The notes beneath the pieces were generated by a model, which ran no database searches, was not told the origin of the DNA, and saw only the letters and a program-made list of their open reading frames with translations. From NCBI GenBank assembly GCA_037447655.1, contig JBBHKE010001544.1:1-64000 (forward strand): a stretch of 64,000 nucleotides of DNA. The letters are read 5' to 3'. The position numbers and the translations under genes were made by a program. The DNA comes from Zygnema cylindricum. Taxonomy: Eukaryota > Streptophyta > Zygnematophyceae > Zygnematales > Zygnemataceae. How positions within the stretch are numbered: position 1 is the stretch's first letter; each line of letters starts with the position of its first letter. Below, piece by piece: positions 1 through 10,636 of this stretch.

Positions 1-1250
1 CAGAGGGTATGTAGATGCATCAACTAGATATAAAAACTGCATTCCTAAATGGGGATTTAGAGGAAAAAATCTAAATGGAACAACCAAAGAGCATGATAGA
101 ACCAGGAAAAAAACACATGGTGTGTAAACTACACAAATATATATACGGTCTAAAACAAAATCCTAGGTGTTGGAACATCAAACTTGACACTGAAATGAGA
201 AAATAGGGTTTTGAAAGTTGTCACACAAATAAAGTAGTTTCCACTATTGGGGAAGACTAAAACTTAGTGATTGTCTTAGTTTATGTTGATGACATTAGTG
301 TGTTTAGTTATCTGTCAGCCGAGATTGAAAAGGTCAAACGGTTTTTGAACATCAAATTTGAGACGACTGATCTTGAGAGTTAAGTTACCTTCTTCGTATA
401 GAAATAAAAAACGATGTTTATACAGTCTCCATGAATCAACAGAAATATGTAGGAGAAGTATTAAAAAGCTTTGGTATGGAAGATTGTATTCCCGTATCAA
501 CACCTTTAGACCCGAGTCAAAAGCTTACGAAAGAAATGGGTCCTAAGTCAAAGTTTGAAAAGGAACATATGAGGCAAGTCCCTTACAAAGAGGAAGTGGG
601 CAGCTTGATGTACTTAATGGTTGGCACTCACCCTGATTTAGCTGTATCAGTAGGCTCAGTTAGTCAATTCATGCAAAATCCAGGTCTAGAGCATTGGTAT
701 GGTGTTAAACGTATTTTACATTATTTGAAAGGGACTTTAAGTTACGGCCTACAATTCGTGAAGAACACCGAAGACATTGAATTTTTCGGCTATGTTGATG
801 CGGATTGGGGAGACGACCTCGACAGAAAGAGGAGCACTACCGACTGGATTTTCACGTGTTTAGGAGGACCTATCAGTTGAAGTTAAAAACGCCAATCTTC
901 TGTGGCGTTATCCAGCACAGAGGTAGAATACGTGGCGGCTACTCAAGCCGCAAAAGAAGTCATTTGGCTTTGCAAATTTTACTTTGAGATAGGATTTAAA
1001 CCCATAGAAGAAACTTTGATTCTTACAGATAATCAGAGTAACATTGCTTGATGAAAAATCCACTTTACCATGCAAGGACAAAACATACAGACATTCAGAC
1101 ACATTTTGTGAGAGAATAAAGTGAAAAGAAAGTTTTAAAGTTTGAGTTTGTTACTTTAACACAACAAGCAGCAGATCACTTGATTGAGGGAGTTCCTCGG
1201 ATAAAATTGTTTTTTGTAATCAACACACAGGAGTTGGTCCTATTTAGTGA
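1..1250 (+). pseudogene. Ty1/copia pol 3' part (RT and RNase H), decayed
   Basis: This is the 3' third of a copia polyprotein, cut by the window start. Reading several frames gives the RT segment that contains LDIKTAFLNGDLEE near base 25, IYGLKQNPRCW near 140-175 and the catalytic YVDD motif near 283-294. The longest open piece (431-880) covers the RT connection and the start of RNase H, with STPLD, GSLMYL and YVDADWGDD. RNase H then continues in another frame with STEVEYVAA, TDNQSNIA and THFVREK up to about 1130. In-frame stops (for example near 70, 208 and 258) and frame changes show it is dead. The family enzyme copies element RNA into DNA inside virus-like particles. A purine tract and an LTR follow, so this is the 3' end of a plus-strand element. 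It differs from the elements further right and looks like another copia lineage. Confidence 0.9.
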
Positions 1251-1279
1251 GGACAATTGATAGTATGCAAAAAATAACC

Positions 1280-1290
1280 CAGAGAGGGGG
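1280..1290 (+). other. Polypurine tract of the first copia element
   Basis: A purine run with five G sits directly before a TG-starting repeat end. This is the usual plus-strand primer site next to a 3' LTR. Confidence 0.65.
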
Positions 1291-1737
1291 TGTTAAATTC
1301 TTTGTCAATTTCTTGCTCAGAATCAAAAGTCAAAGTTAGTCAAAGTTGCGTGAGAAAGAACAACCGGAGTCCTGTTAGGTACATGTACGGTTGAATAGTT
1401 GTTACTGTACATTTGCGTAGACGTCAAGTTAGATTTGTTTAGACGTCAAGCATACTTTGAGTAGACGTCAAGTTTTGGTGAAACGTAGTCGTCTACTTGT
1501 ATTGTACGGCAAGTGAAGTCGTTGCAGATTTTGAGTATGTTTCATGAAGCAAATTCTAACTGTTGATTTGATTACGTAGTTCACACATTAGAAGTTTGTT
1601 TCTTTACGTGAAAGACAAGTAGCATAGTACTTACGTCACCTACACATATAAAATGTACTTATGTTTGACATTGAAAATAAATCATCAATGTACTGAATGA
1701 TTCTCTATTTTTTTTTTTTTCTGCTGCTAGTTTTGCA
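1291..1737 (+). repeat. 3' LTR of the first copia element
   Basis: The LTR starts TGTTAAATTC right after the polypurine tract. A CA end at 1737 is a guess from the TG...CA rule (about 447 bp), because no second LTR lies in the window for comparison. It holds a TATA-like CATATAAAATG near 1645-1655 and three copies of an ACGTCA-containing motif listed separately. A T-run at about 1708-1720 lies near the presumed end. Confidence 0.6.
1418..1472 (+). promoter_or_regulatory. Three TAGACGTCAAG boxes at exact 22-bp spacing
   Basis: The 11-mer TAGACGTCAAG starts at 1418, 1440 and 1462. The spacing is exactly 22 bp, about two helical turns, and the sequence between boxes is not conserved. The core TGACGTC (reverse strand) is the classic bZIP/CRE-type site. 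It lies upstream of the LTR TATA-like sequence, so a U3 enhancer is the natural reading. No protein binding has been shown here. Confidence 0.6.
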
Positions 1738-1871
1738 CTGAGTGTTTATTTTGTCGTGGAATTAATCTATCTTCTTTATTGTTCACTAATTAAGCTTTGC
1801 TTTCTCATATAGAGAATTATTTTCTTTAGCTTCCTGTCTTGTAATTGATCGATCTTATGGCCATTTCTTTA
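1738..1871. other. No feature seen
   Basis: AT-rich sequence between the first LTR and the pyrimidine tract. I see no gene or repeat in it. Confidence 0.4.
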
Positions 1872-2386
1872 GAATCTCAACACCCTCCCCTCCCACTTTC
1901 CTCCTTCCTCAGTTCCATTACTCGCCATCCATCCTTTTTTTCCTCTCTTGCCCCTCCCCTTACTCTCACCATCCCATTTCAACTCTTCCCTTTCTTCCAC
2001 TCCGCTCCCTCCACCCCTTAATCCCCCCTCTACTGCACTTGTCTTACTATGCTCTCCCTCCTCTTGAAGTGTTATCATCCGTTATTGTATTCCTCTCCTC
2101 ACCTTCCAACCCTCTTCGTCTTCCCCTATTCTCTCTAAATCCCATGATTCCCTCTATAATCCTAATCCTGTATTCCCCTCCTCCCCATCCATCTCCTCTT
2201 CCCCTCTCCCCCAACCACTTCTATTCTCACTCCACCTCACCTCTCCTCCCCCCTCATCCTCTCTCGCCACCTCCTCTCCTCTCCCCCCGCTCCACCAACC
2301 AACTCTACCCCCACATCCCCTCTACCCACCTCCTCAACCCCCGCCTCCTCTCCTCTCCCCTTCTTCCAAGAGCGGCTATCAAAGCC
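1872..2386. repeat. Polypyrimidine tract (C/T rich on plus strand)
   Basis: About 0.5 kb of plus strand is almost all C and T with irregular CCCCTC, CTCCTC and CCACC units. Open frames here are proline/serine/leucine low complexity and are not genes. It is followed, after a 75-base mixed spacer with a G8 run, by a longer tract of opposite strand bias. Confidence 0.8.
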
Positions 2387-2462
2387 ATAAGCTTCCCTAT
2401 GCCCATCGCATGCGGGGGGGGCATATACTGCGACGACCAGACAGGGAGAGTGATCAAAATGT

Positions 2463-3742
2463 GAGTAAGGGAGAGGGAAAGAGAGAAGGAGAGGGAGAGG
2501 GAGAGAAGGCAGAGGAATAGGAAAAGGGAAAGGGAGAGAGAGAAGAGGGAGAGGTACTGGAGGACGAGGGAGAGGGGAGCGAGAAAGGGATAAGAAGATC
2601 AGAAATGTAGAGGAAGAGGTAGAGGGAGAGATGGAAAGGGAGGGGGAGATGTAGAGGGAGAGGGAGAGGGAGAGCGAAAATGGAGGGGGAGAGATAGAGT
2701 TGAAAGTGAGAGGGAGACGATGAGCAAGAGGGAGAGGGAAAGTTAAAGTGAGAGGGAGAGGGAGAGGAAGAGAGAGAGAGAGGGAGAGGAGGGAGAAGAG
2801 GGAGAAGAGGGAGAAGAGGGAGAAGAGGGAGAAGAAGGAGAAGAGGGAGAAAGAGAGGGAGAGGGAAAGGGGAGAGGGGGGAGGGGGGAGGGGGGAGAGG
2901 GGAGAGGAAGAGGGAGAGGGAGAGGAGAGAGAGAGAAAAGAAGGAGAGGGAGAAAAGGGAGAAGAGGGAGAAGAGGGAGAAGAGGGAGAGGGAGAGGGAG
3001 AGGGGACAAGAGAGGGGGGGAGGTGGAGGGGGGAGAGGGGAGAGGGAGAGGGAGAGGGAGAGGAGGGAGAGGGAGAAGTGGATGAAGAGGGAGAAGAGGG
3101 AGAAGAGGGAGAAGAGGGAGAGGGAGAGGAAGAGGGAGAGGGAGAGGAGGGAGAGGAGGGAGAGGAGGGAGAGGGAGAGGCGGGAGAGGAGGGAGAGGTG
3201 GGAGTGGGAGAGGAGGGAGAGGGAGAAGAGGGAGAAGAGGGAGAAGAAGGAGAGGGAGAAGAGGGAGGAGAGGGAGAGTGAGAGGAAGAGGGCGAGGGCG
3301 AGGACGAGTGGAGTGAGGGCGAGGGTGAGGGGGAGGGCCAGCGGGGCGAGGGTGAGGGCGAGAGAGGGAGAGGGAGAGGGAGAAGGTTAGGGATAAGAAG
3401 AGGGAGAGGGGAGCTAGAAAGGGATAGGGAGATCGGTAATTGAGAGGAAGAGGTAAAAGGAGAGTGGTGAGAGAGAGGGAGATGTAGAAGGAGAGGGAGA
3501 GGGATAGTGGCAAGGGAGGGGGAGAGGGAGAGTTGAAAGGGAGAGGTAGATGGTGAGGAACAGGGAGAGAGAGAGGGAGAAGTGGAGAGGTTTGGGAGAG
3601 GGGGATTGTATGATGGGGAGGGAGAGGGAGTGGATGAGGGATGGAGAAAGATAAGGGTGGGACGAAGGGTGAGGGAGGAGAGGGAGAGGAAGAGGGATAG
3701 GGAGAGGGGTAGAGAGAGATAGGGTGAGAGCTCGAGAGAGAG
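2463..3742. repeat. Polypurine tract, degenerate (GGGAGA)n, about 1.3 kb
   Basis: The plus strand is nearly pure A/G built from GGGAGA, GGGAGAA and GAGGGAGA units, with local tandem arrays such as GGGAGAAGA around 2787-2830. The long open frames it creates on both strands (Glu/Arg or Pro/Leu/Ser repeats, up to 256 codons) are products of base composition. Such tracts can form triplex or slipped structures and are common in intergenic DNA. Confidence 0.85.
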
Positions 3743-4690
3743 TGTTGAAATTAATGTATTTTCTAGGTCTATATTGGAAAAATAAATAAAGTGATGAATA
3801 AAAGGTAATTAATAGTTCACTTCTATATTTTAGTTAGAATGTAAAGAGAGAGAAAGAGAGGACCAAAGGCAGGCCATGGCTGCTGCGTTATTTAGAAAAA
3901 GGCATAATAAATAAGAAGGTATTTTACTAGTTTTAGCAAAATAATGCCTCTGGCCGGATTTGAGCCGTGGTCTGCAGAATACTATGTAGCCCCACGTCTT
4001 ATCCATTAAGGCAATAATGAAACGATACACATGAAATGTTTCACGCATATATATATATTGATCCAAATGACTAATTTGCAGCAGACTAACGAAAACGCGC
4101 ATTAATCAATCCATGCATGGAAGCGAATCGAAGTCGTATAAATACAACTAATCGGACGGCCACCATTACAGCCACAACCCACAATAAGCTTTTGGCGGCT
4201 TTTGGGGATAGCCTCACGCGGTCCCACGTTGCGTTACATTATTTGATATCGGAGAAGATGGGAGGAGGAACCATTGCTCCCGATTTGACAGATGTCACCT
4301 TGTAGACCATGTCGTACAATGGCCGTACAATAAGTACATCGCCCATCGTACCTTCTTGTACTACACAGTGTTCCTATTGGACTAGGGTTTAATAGTAGGT
4401 AGTCGTGAGTAGGCAGACCAAGACTTATTGATATTTAGGTACCTCTCTCTAATAGAGCATGTAACTATAAAGGTGATCTTTTACCACCCATAACTTAATG
4501 CTCGAGGAGCAAATTCAATTATTCTTTTTGCTGCGTTCTCAAGGGAGTCTAAGCTACACAAGGGTGTATTCGGTCAGAGTTTTTTCGTGCCTGGGTGACA
4601 CTAATTCAGTGGGAAAGTCAAAGTGAGGAATATTGTCCAAAACACATGTTCAAGCTTTGCATTTTGTGGTGGAACTAAGATCACAAACGG
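3743..4690 (+). repeat. Copia LTR J, 3'-truncated
   Basis: It begins TGTTGAAATTAATGTATTTTCTAGG, the start shared by the copia LTRs of this window (compare 9665, 35941, 54280). It continues through the tRNA-like block (3946-4020), the GATCGGACGGCC-type segment, paired GTACAATGG/CCGTAC words and the R-region word GGAGCAAATTC near 4507. Similarity to the other LTRs fades near 4690 (GGAACTAAGATCACAAACGG), before the expected U5 end. No internal region follows, so this is a truncated LTR. The U3 includes a GA-rich stretch and the coding-like word CCATGGCT seen in sister LTRs. Confidence 0.75.
3946..4020 (-). other. tRNA-like block in LTR J (antisense)
   Basis: On the minus strand the block reads CCTTAATGGATAAG (A-box-like) and, about 35 bases on, GGCTCAAATCC (B-box-like, consensus GGTTCGANTCC). 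TGCCT and AGGCA at the two ends can pair. The A-box region resembles plant tRNA-Arg. It is not a full tRNA: I could not fold a normal cloverleaf. It is antisense to the LTR and lies about 200 bases from its start. Confidence 0.6.
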
Positions 4691-5835
4691 ATTCTAATTC
4701 GTTCTTTCTGTAGAATTTGAAGATTTTGCTTTGTTTTTGTAACATTGTTGGTTGTTTTCATTTGTACTAGTAAAGAAGTAACATTGAATGCATTTTCATT
4801 TCCATGTTTACGTCATATTGTCTTTATGTCAATAAATATGCATCTTGGACTAGACTTTTATCTATAAATAACAAATTTAATGAATTGACGATTTTTTTTT
4901 TAATAATCAATTTTGTCAAAAGTAAAGATTATTATTGAATTTCCAAAGTAGCATATTTCAATCTTGTTTGCGATAATCCTTTCGGTTTATAAAATGTCTT
5001 TTTTATGGTATAGTTGTTCTAATAAAATGATTATAAAATTAATATATCTTTGTTTTTTATCTGAGAATTTATTTTATCTCTAAAATAAAATCATCAAGAA
5101 AAGTATTCAAGCCCTCTTTTGTTTTTTCAAGACGGGAATATCCAAAAAGTGAAATATTTGTTTTTTTTTTTTTGGCCTCCTGTAGGTAGATGGTTGCCTC
5201 GTAATGAATTGACTGGACCTCTTCCAATTTCCATTTGTCGATTGGTAAACCTCGTATGGTTGTAAGTCCTCTCTATCTCTCTCTCCTACTCCCTATAATT
5301 TGGTTTTCGTACATCAACTGAACGAATGAAGACAAATAAATACAAAGATTTGCACACAATTAATATCCAAAAACGAGAACAAAGTGTTGGGTTTTTGTTT
5401 GAGATTGGAGCATTCACTGATTTTTATGGTATTTAGTTCTTGGAGTATGATTCAATTTCGAATACGTATGTTGTTGTTTTGATACCCTTAGTTTGGTATT
5501 TTGCTGTTTCAGCTTATCGGTTCACCTACGACGTATCTTAAGAACGTGAATTAGACGTCGTAATTTACATTGGACTCACTTATACGTGCATCTGTTTTAT
5601 CTTTTGTGGTAGGTTTATTTTTGCGTTGTTTTTGGTTTATCTTGCACAAGATTTTTTCTTTGTCGAGCTTAGTGGAATAGTCATAATGAGTTACAAGGGA
5701 AATATATCTTCTTTTGTAATTGGAAGATCCCTACCTAAATGTAAGACTTTGGCCGTATTACTTAAGTCTTTCGAAATGTTTTTGCTTTCGTTGTTGTGAA
5801 CATTCTTTTGAAAGATCATATCTTTTGGTACTACA
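4691..5835. other. AT-rich DNA without a recognised gene
   Basis: About 1.1 kb with T-runs and short frames of at most 70 codons. I see no domain, LTR edge or tandem array. It may be the remains of old insertions. Confidence 0.4.
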
Positions 5836-6029
5836 GCGGTCCTTTTTAAGGATTATAGGGATGATCCATCTTCTCCTAGAAATCCTCCTAAAAAGGAAAC
5901 TAAAGTTAGCTTTGGCGGTTTTCTGAAGAATCTAAGAGAGCCATCTATTCTAGCAACCGAGTTTGAGGGAGGAAGAAGAAGCAGCAAAAGACTGCAAAAG
6001 AGACATGTTAACAATAAAGAAACCAAATT
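5836..6029 (+). pseudogene. Copia pol remnant (IN-RT linker)
   Basis: The plus strand encodes REPSIL and then EFEGGRRSSKRLQ followed by VNNKETKL. This matches the linker between integrase and RT of element C (REPSIPASDFEGGRRSSKRL, near 52580-52650). Only about 65 codons remain. The right edge at 6029/6030 is the LTR of K, which suggests K inserted here. No second K LTR is left to test a target duplication. Confidence 0.7.
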
Positions 6030-6654
6030 GTAGGACCTTCGAAAAAAAATAATAATCATAAAACAACTTCACAAAAATACACAGAATTAATACACAGCGG
6101 AAGCTCATAGATAAAAGAAAATTCAGCCAAAAAGGTTTATAAGTGTTTTTGGCAAAAGCCTTTTACATCATCTCATCTTTTCTCCTCTCTTCTCTCTTCT
6201 CTAATCTCGACTCCTTAGAGGTTAATTTCTGCAGCAGTAATCTGCAGACTATATACCTGCACTAACTAGCTTACGAGGCAAACAACCTAAGCTAGCATTC
6301 GGGTAAACCCTTCTCTTCTTCCTAGCAAAAAACACTGAAAGAAAGTTTCAACGAAAGAAGGAGTACACGCCTTCTTCTTCCAAACGCGAAACTCCAAAAA
6401 AAAAAGTTTCGTGCGTGTGGTGTGTGCGCATGAAATGAACACCTGCACACGAAATGAACACCTGCACATGAAATAATCCACCTGCACAATAAACCAAAAG
6501 TGATGCGAAACAAAATAGTATGTTTCGTTCGTGGATGTTTCAAATAATATTGCGAAACGTCATCGTACATTTCGTACGATGACGTGGTACTTCACGTCAA
6601 TAATAAAATATTGGTATGACGTTTCGCGAAATGTCGCGAAAACGACAATATCCC
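6030..6654 (-). repeat. 3' LTR of copia element K
   Basis: The plus-strand edges are TGTAGGACC at 6030 and ATATCCCA at 6654, that is TG...CA, and a purine tract of K follows immediately on the right. The length is about 625 bp. It is unrelated to the other LTRs in the window. It holds several TTTCG and CGAAAC words and a long perfect palindrome at 6557-6585. The other LTR of K is not in the window. Confidence 0.7.
6557..6585. promoter_or_regulatory. 12-bp palindrome with TGACGT cores in K's LTR
   Basis: ACGTCATCGTAC at 6557-6568 and GTACGATGACGT at 6574-6585 are perfect reverse complements with a 5-base spacer. Each arm holds a TGACGT/ACGTCA core of the bZIP type, and further ACGTCA and ACGTGG words flank it. 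It lies near the LTR's 5' end, where an enhancer would be expected. Confidence 0.6.
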
Positions 6655-6668
6655 AAGACTCCCCCTCT
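6655..6668 (-). other. Polypurine tract of element K
   Basis: On the minus strand AATAAGAGGGGGAGT directly precedes the LTR. Its position after the RNase H end fits the plus-strand primer site. Confidence 0.7.
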
Positions 6669-6692
6669 TATTGTCGGAATCGCCAAAACTCC

Positions 6693-8235
6693 TCATCATA
6701 GTCCAAGTTTCGGTCGCCCACTATCAAATACATAATGCGTGGCAGCTTTCGTCAACAAATCTGCCGCCTCCTCTTTTGTCGGTAAGTATGAAAACGAAAT
6801 CTCGTTTGCAGCGACTAAATCTCTGACAAAGTGCCATTGAATTCGAATGTGTTCCGTCCTTTTGTTAAACACTGGATTTTTCGCTAAGGCCATAGAACTC
6901 GTGCTTTTTGACTAAATCGTCATACAACCAATCGTAACTCCCAACTCAAATAATATCTCCTTAATCCAAATAGAGGAATTCGATGCATGACACACCGCCA
7001 TATATTCGGATTCTGTAGAAACTCAACGCAACTGTAGGTTGTAACCTAGAACTCCACGAAATTACGACCCCTCCAAAAATAAAAGCGTAACTGGACGTCG
7101 ATTTACCTAAATCAAAACATCCGCCCCAATCCGCGTCACAATATTTAAAGCACTCCAAAGTTAAAGTACCTGAAGTAAATGTAAGTCCAAAATTAATTAT
7201 GCATACCAAATATCGAAAGATTGGTTGTACGGCCTTCCAATGTACCTTTTTGGGCTTGTGACAATAACGGCTGACGATTGACACGGCGGCCAAAATATCC
7301 GGACGAGTACCAACGCTCAGGTACATTATTGAGCCGATCGCCTCGCGATAAGGTACGCTGATAAAATCTTCTTCTTCGAACTTACAAATATGTAGATTCG
7401 AATCCAACGGCGTAGAAAGCGGTTTCGAGTCGCTCATTGAAAACCGCTCCAGAATCTCTTTGCAATATTGTGCTTGACTTAATTTGATATTTCCTTCTTT
7501 GTCGCGAATCACTTTGATCCCCAAAATATATCGTACTTCTCCAAGATCCGTCACTTTGAAGTGTAATCCAAGGTAACTTTTTAACTCATAAATGCGCTCC
7601 AACCTGTCGCATACCATTAAGAAATCATCAACGTAAAAAGAAAATATAATTTGGTCAACTTCTTTACCTTTTACGCAAACTCCGGAATCGGACGTAGTCC
7701 GTACAAAACCAAACTTCAATAGTACTTGATGAAGTCGTAAATACCAGGTGCGTGGTGCCTGCTTCAACCCGTACAATGATTTTCGAAGACGCCATACATT
7801 TCTTTCTTGCGAACGAGACACGCCATCCGGTACCTTCATGTACACCTCTTCCTCTAATTCTCCGTTCAAAAACGCCGTTTCAACGTCCATTTGATGAACG
7901 TGCTTATTTCCCGATGCTTCGATTGCCATAATAATCCGTACTGAGTCGAATTTCACCACGGGTGCGTAAGTCTCATTAAAATCAATTCCCTCACGTTGTT
8001 GGAAGCCCTTACAAACGAGCCGCGCCTTGTATTTAATGATTTCACCCGAAGCTCTAGTCTTCTTCTTAAATATCCATTTTGCGTCAATCGCCTTCTTCCC
8101 CTCCGGTAATTTTACTTCCTCAAAAGTTCGATTATCAACTACCGATTTAAACTGTTTTTCCCACACCGGTTTCCACTTACTCTCCCAATCGGCAGACTTC
8201 CTCGCCTCGCCATAAAATTGAGGGTCGCCGCTCAT
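6693..8235 (-). pseudogene. Element K pol: reverse transcriptase and RNase H
   Basis: The minus-strand frame 8235-6961 encodes a copia RT: DAKWIFKKKTRASGE, YKARLVCKGF, HQMDVETAFLNGELEE, SLYGLKQAPRTWY and FYVDDFLMV with the catalytic YVDD intact. The RT connection follows with SVPYREAIGSIMYLSVGTRPD. RNase H begins (YCDADWGG, ISWSS) and then shifts frame near 7020. Its end returns in another frame at 6893-6693 (HIRIQWHFVRDLV, EEAADLLTKA). In the family this enzyme makes the cDNA and removes template RNA. Upstream, a TAG at 8254-8256 separates it from the integrase linker in the same frame. K is a different copia lineage from L, M, C, D and F. With a stop and a frameshift it is inactive. Confidence 0.9.
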
Positions 8236-8253
8236 ATTCTCCGTAAGTGATTG

Positions 8254-9278
8254 CTACAAAAGAAACTCAGTCTCCTTAGCATCGGAAAGGAAATAATGAG
8301 AATTTGATGTATTCTCTCCTTTTCGATCATAAGAAAGTTTTTCCGGTTTCTTCCCTCTCGTAATCCAAGAGCTCCTCCTTAAAATTGGCTCATCTTCTTT
8401 CTCCTCCTCGAATTCAATTTCCTTCTTACTTGATTTAGAACTCGATTTAGAGCTTTGTGATTTCCGAATGTCCCAAGGCACTGGGGAATCCAAAGTTCTT
8501 TGACTCTTATTTTCAAATTCAACATCATCCGATTTTTCAATTATCTTTTTTCGGGAATTAAAAATCGGTTCCTCATTGGATTCCGAATCTCCAATGTTCG
8601 AAAAATTCTTAATTTCATCCTCCTCATAAAAATCCAAATTTACTTCAAAGTCCCCAACGGAATTCATGGCGAATTTGAGATCCTCATGAAAATTGACATT
8701 TTGTGATTCCTCCACGGTATGACGAGCCGGATCATATACTCAATATAAATTCCCTTTCGCACTATAGCCAACAAAAATTCCGGGCCAACTCCTTGGCGTA
8801 AATTTCCCCTTCCCTCCACATAGACCGTCGCATGGCATCCCCAAATTTTCAAGTGATGAAGCGATGGTTTCCTTCCACTCCATAACTCCTCCGCTGTTTT
8901 GCTTCCGGAAACCGAAGTGAGTCTCCCGTTACAAATATAATAGGCCGTAAGAATTGCATCTCCCCACAAGAACATCTCTCGTCCGGAGCTATGAATCATC
9001 GCTCGGACCATTTCTTGTAAGGTACGATTTTTCCTCTCCGCCACTCCATTTAACTCTGGAGAATAAGGTGCCATGAATTGGTGACTTATTCCCCACTCCT
9101 TACAATACCCCTCATAGACAACAAATTCTCCTCCATTGTCGGAACGAATGGATTTTAATTTTTTATCAATTTGCCTTTTGGCCATTACATGCCACTCCTT
9201 AAATTTTTCAAGGGCATCCAATTTCTTCTTCAATAAATAAACCCATGATTTCCGAGAGAAATCATCAACAATCACCAA
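8254..9278 (-). pseudogene. Element K pol: integrase core and linker
   Basis: The frame 9278-8664 holds the copia integrase core: MVIVDDFSRKSWVYLL, then IRSDNGGEF (second Asp) and ELNGVAERKNRTL (Glu), followed by WGDAILTAYYICN and HHLKIWGCHATVY. A frameshift near 8700 moves to the frame 8715-8254, a serine/glutamate-rich linker ending at ETEFLL and a TAG. The first Asp lies upstream in the neighbouring frame (VVYIDLCG). The DDE core and the C-terminal region are therefore split over three frames. The role in the family is joining cDNA ends to host DNA. Confidence 0.88.
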
Positions 9279-9660
9279 AATGTATTTGTTACCTCCAATT
9301 GTTTTGGGTTAATGTGCCCACAAAGATCAATGTAGACAACCTCTAAAGGACTTTGAGCCCGATGCTTAATGTTTTTACGCGGATGAGATTTACGAATTTG
9401 ACATCCTTGACTACATCCTCCACATCCGTTAACATTCTCACCGGATGCGAGATCCAAGCTCCTATACGAAGAATGACGAATCATTTTCTTCAAACTTACC
9501 TCGGATGTGTGACATATCCGGTGATGCCATAATGTAAGATCACCTTTTAATTCCGAAATTTGATGTGAAATTCCCACGGTGGGGATTTTAGATTTCGGCC
9601 TCCTCCACAAAAGCCGAATATGATTCGCATCCGTCATTTCTCCTTCACCAATAACATTCC
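9272..9660 (-). pseudogene. Element K pol: pre-integrase zinc region
   Basis: The frame encodes LWHHRICHTSEVSLKKM and CGGCSQGCQIRKSH, the HHCC zinc-binding region of copia integrases, then SPLEVVYIDLCGHI with the first catalytic Asp. Element K stops at the left LTR of L (9665), so its protease, Gag and 5' LTR are missing here. Element L appears to have inserted in K's pol. Confidence 0.85.
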
Positions 9661-9871
9661 CCTTTGTTGAAATAAAAGGTATTTTCTAGGTTAATTAAAA
9701 GATTTAAATAAGAGCAGGAAAAGGCAGAGGCAGCCTGCTTCTAGCTTCTCTCTATAGCCCCCATACTTGTCGTAGTCACTGAAGGCTGGAGAGGAAGCTA
9801 GAGCCATGGCTGCATATGCTCCTTCTCGAGTCAGAAGGCAGATCCTTGGTAAACTTACCAAAAGGATTGAC

Positions 9872-9950
9872 GGACACAGGATTTGATCCTAGTACCTACC
9901 ATCGGTCAAAGTAGCCGTTAGTCTTACCCGGTAGTCTAAGACCAGTGCTG
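9872..9950 (-). other. tRNA-like block in LTR L (antisense)
   Basis: On the minus strand an A-box-like region (GGGTAAGACTAACGGCTAC) is followed by GGATCAAATCC (B-box-like). TTGAC and GTCAA at the outer ends can pair. Its position and strand match the blocks in the other copia LTRs. Confidence 0.6.
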
Positions 9951-10424
9951 AAGTATATAGGGTACGATAGCTACTTAAAGATGACGAAAAAGAGCAGTTC
10001 GATTTACTGACAAACGGACCACAATCACACAGACACGGTTAAAAATAGAATTACACCGGAAATGTACTACTTGTATTTTTATCGGCTATAAATTAAGGCC
10101 GACATTAATCTAGCGACGGAGAAAGAAGCCGGCATCGCGGAATGGTCGATTTGGCGGTTTTCGGTCACAACCACAACGGGTGACATGTGGCAACATGACA
10201 TTGGATGACGGCATCTCTGGGACATATCATGGCGAATTGGATATGGCAGGCGTTGTCTTTCTGGCCATATCGTACAATGGTCGTACAGAAAGTACTTCGG
10301 ACCAAGTACCTTTCTATACTGTACACTCAATTGATTGGTTCCGTACATCAATAGGAGAGGGTTTAGAGAGAGGTTTAGGACTTAGAAAATTAGAGATAGC
10401 CGCCTCTCTCTCGGAGAGCTTTTG

Positions 10425-10432
10425 TATAAAAG
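10425..10432 (+). promoter_or_regulatory. TATA box of LTR L
   Basis: TATAAAAG follows the CTCTCTCGGAGAGC hairpin-like sequence and precedes the conserved GGGAGCAAATTC by about 30 bases. This puts transcription start near 10455-10465. Other LTRs have weaker versions here (TACAAAAG in C, TATTAATAG in N). Confidence 0.65.
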
Positions 10433-10636
10433 GGTCATCTTTGACCATTGATAATTAAATGCTCAGGGGAGCAAATTCAAGGATTCTTTTTGTGGCTGAC
10501 TCAAGGGAGTCAGCCCTTCCAAGGGGTGCAGTCTGGTCAGTCTGTATCGTGTGAGGGTATCAGCAATATTCATACAAAGCTTAAAGAATTGAGGTTATCC
10601 TGGAGGCTTCTAGCAAACTGCCTACTCTGAGTACCT

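Noticed and set aside
2743-3513. Long ORFs (177 and 256 codons) in the purine tract
   Set aside because: Pure Glu/Arg/Gly or Pro/Leu/Ser repeats on both strands at once; explained by (GGGAGA)n composition.
5720-5926. 68-codon plus-strand ORF
   Set aside because: Overlaps the copia linker scrap in another frame; no recognisable feature.
8254-8256. Programmed readthrough (TAG CAA TCA fits CARYYA) in K
   Set aside because: It lies in the IN-RT linker, where copia elements need no recoding. Most likely CAG to TAG.
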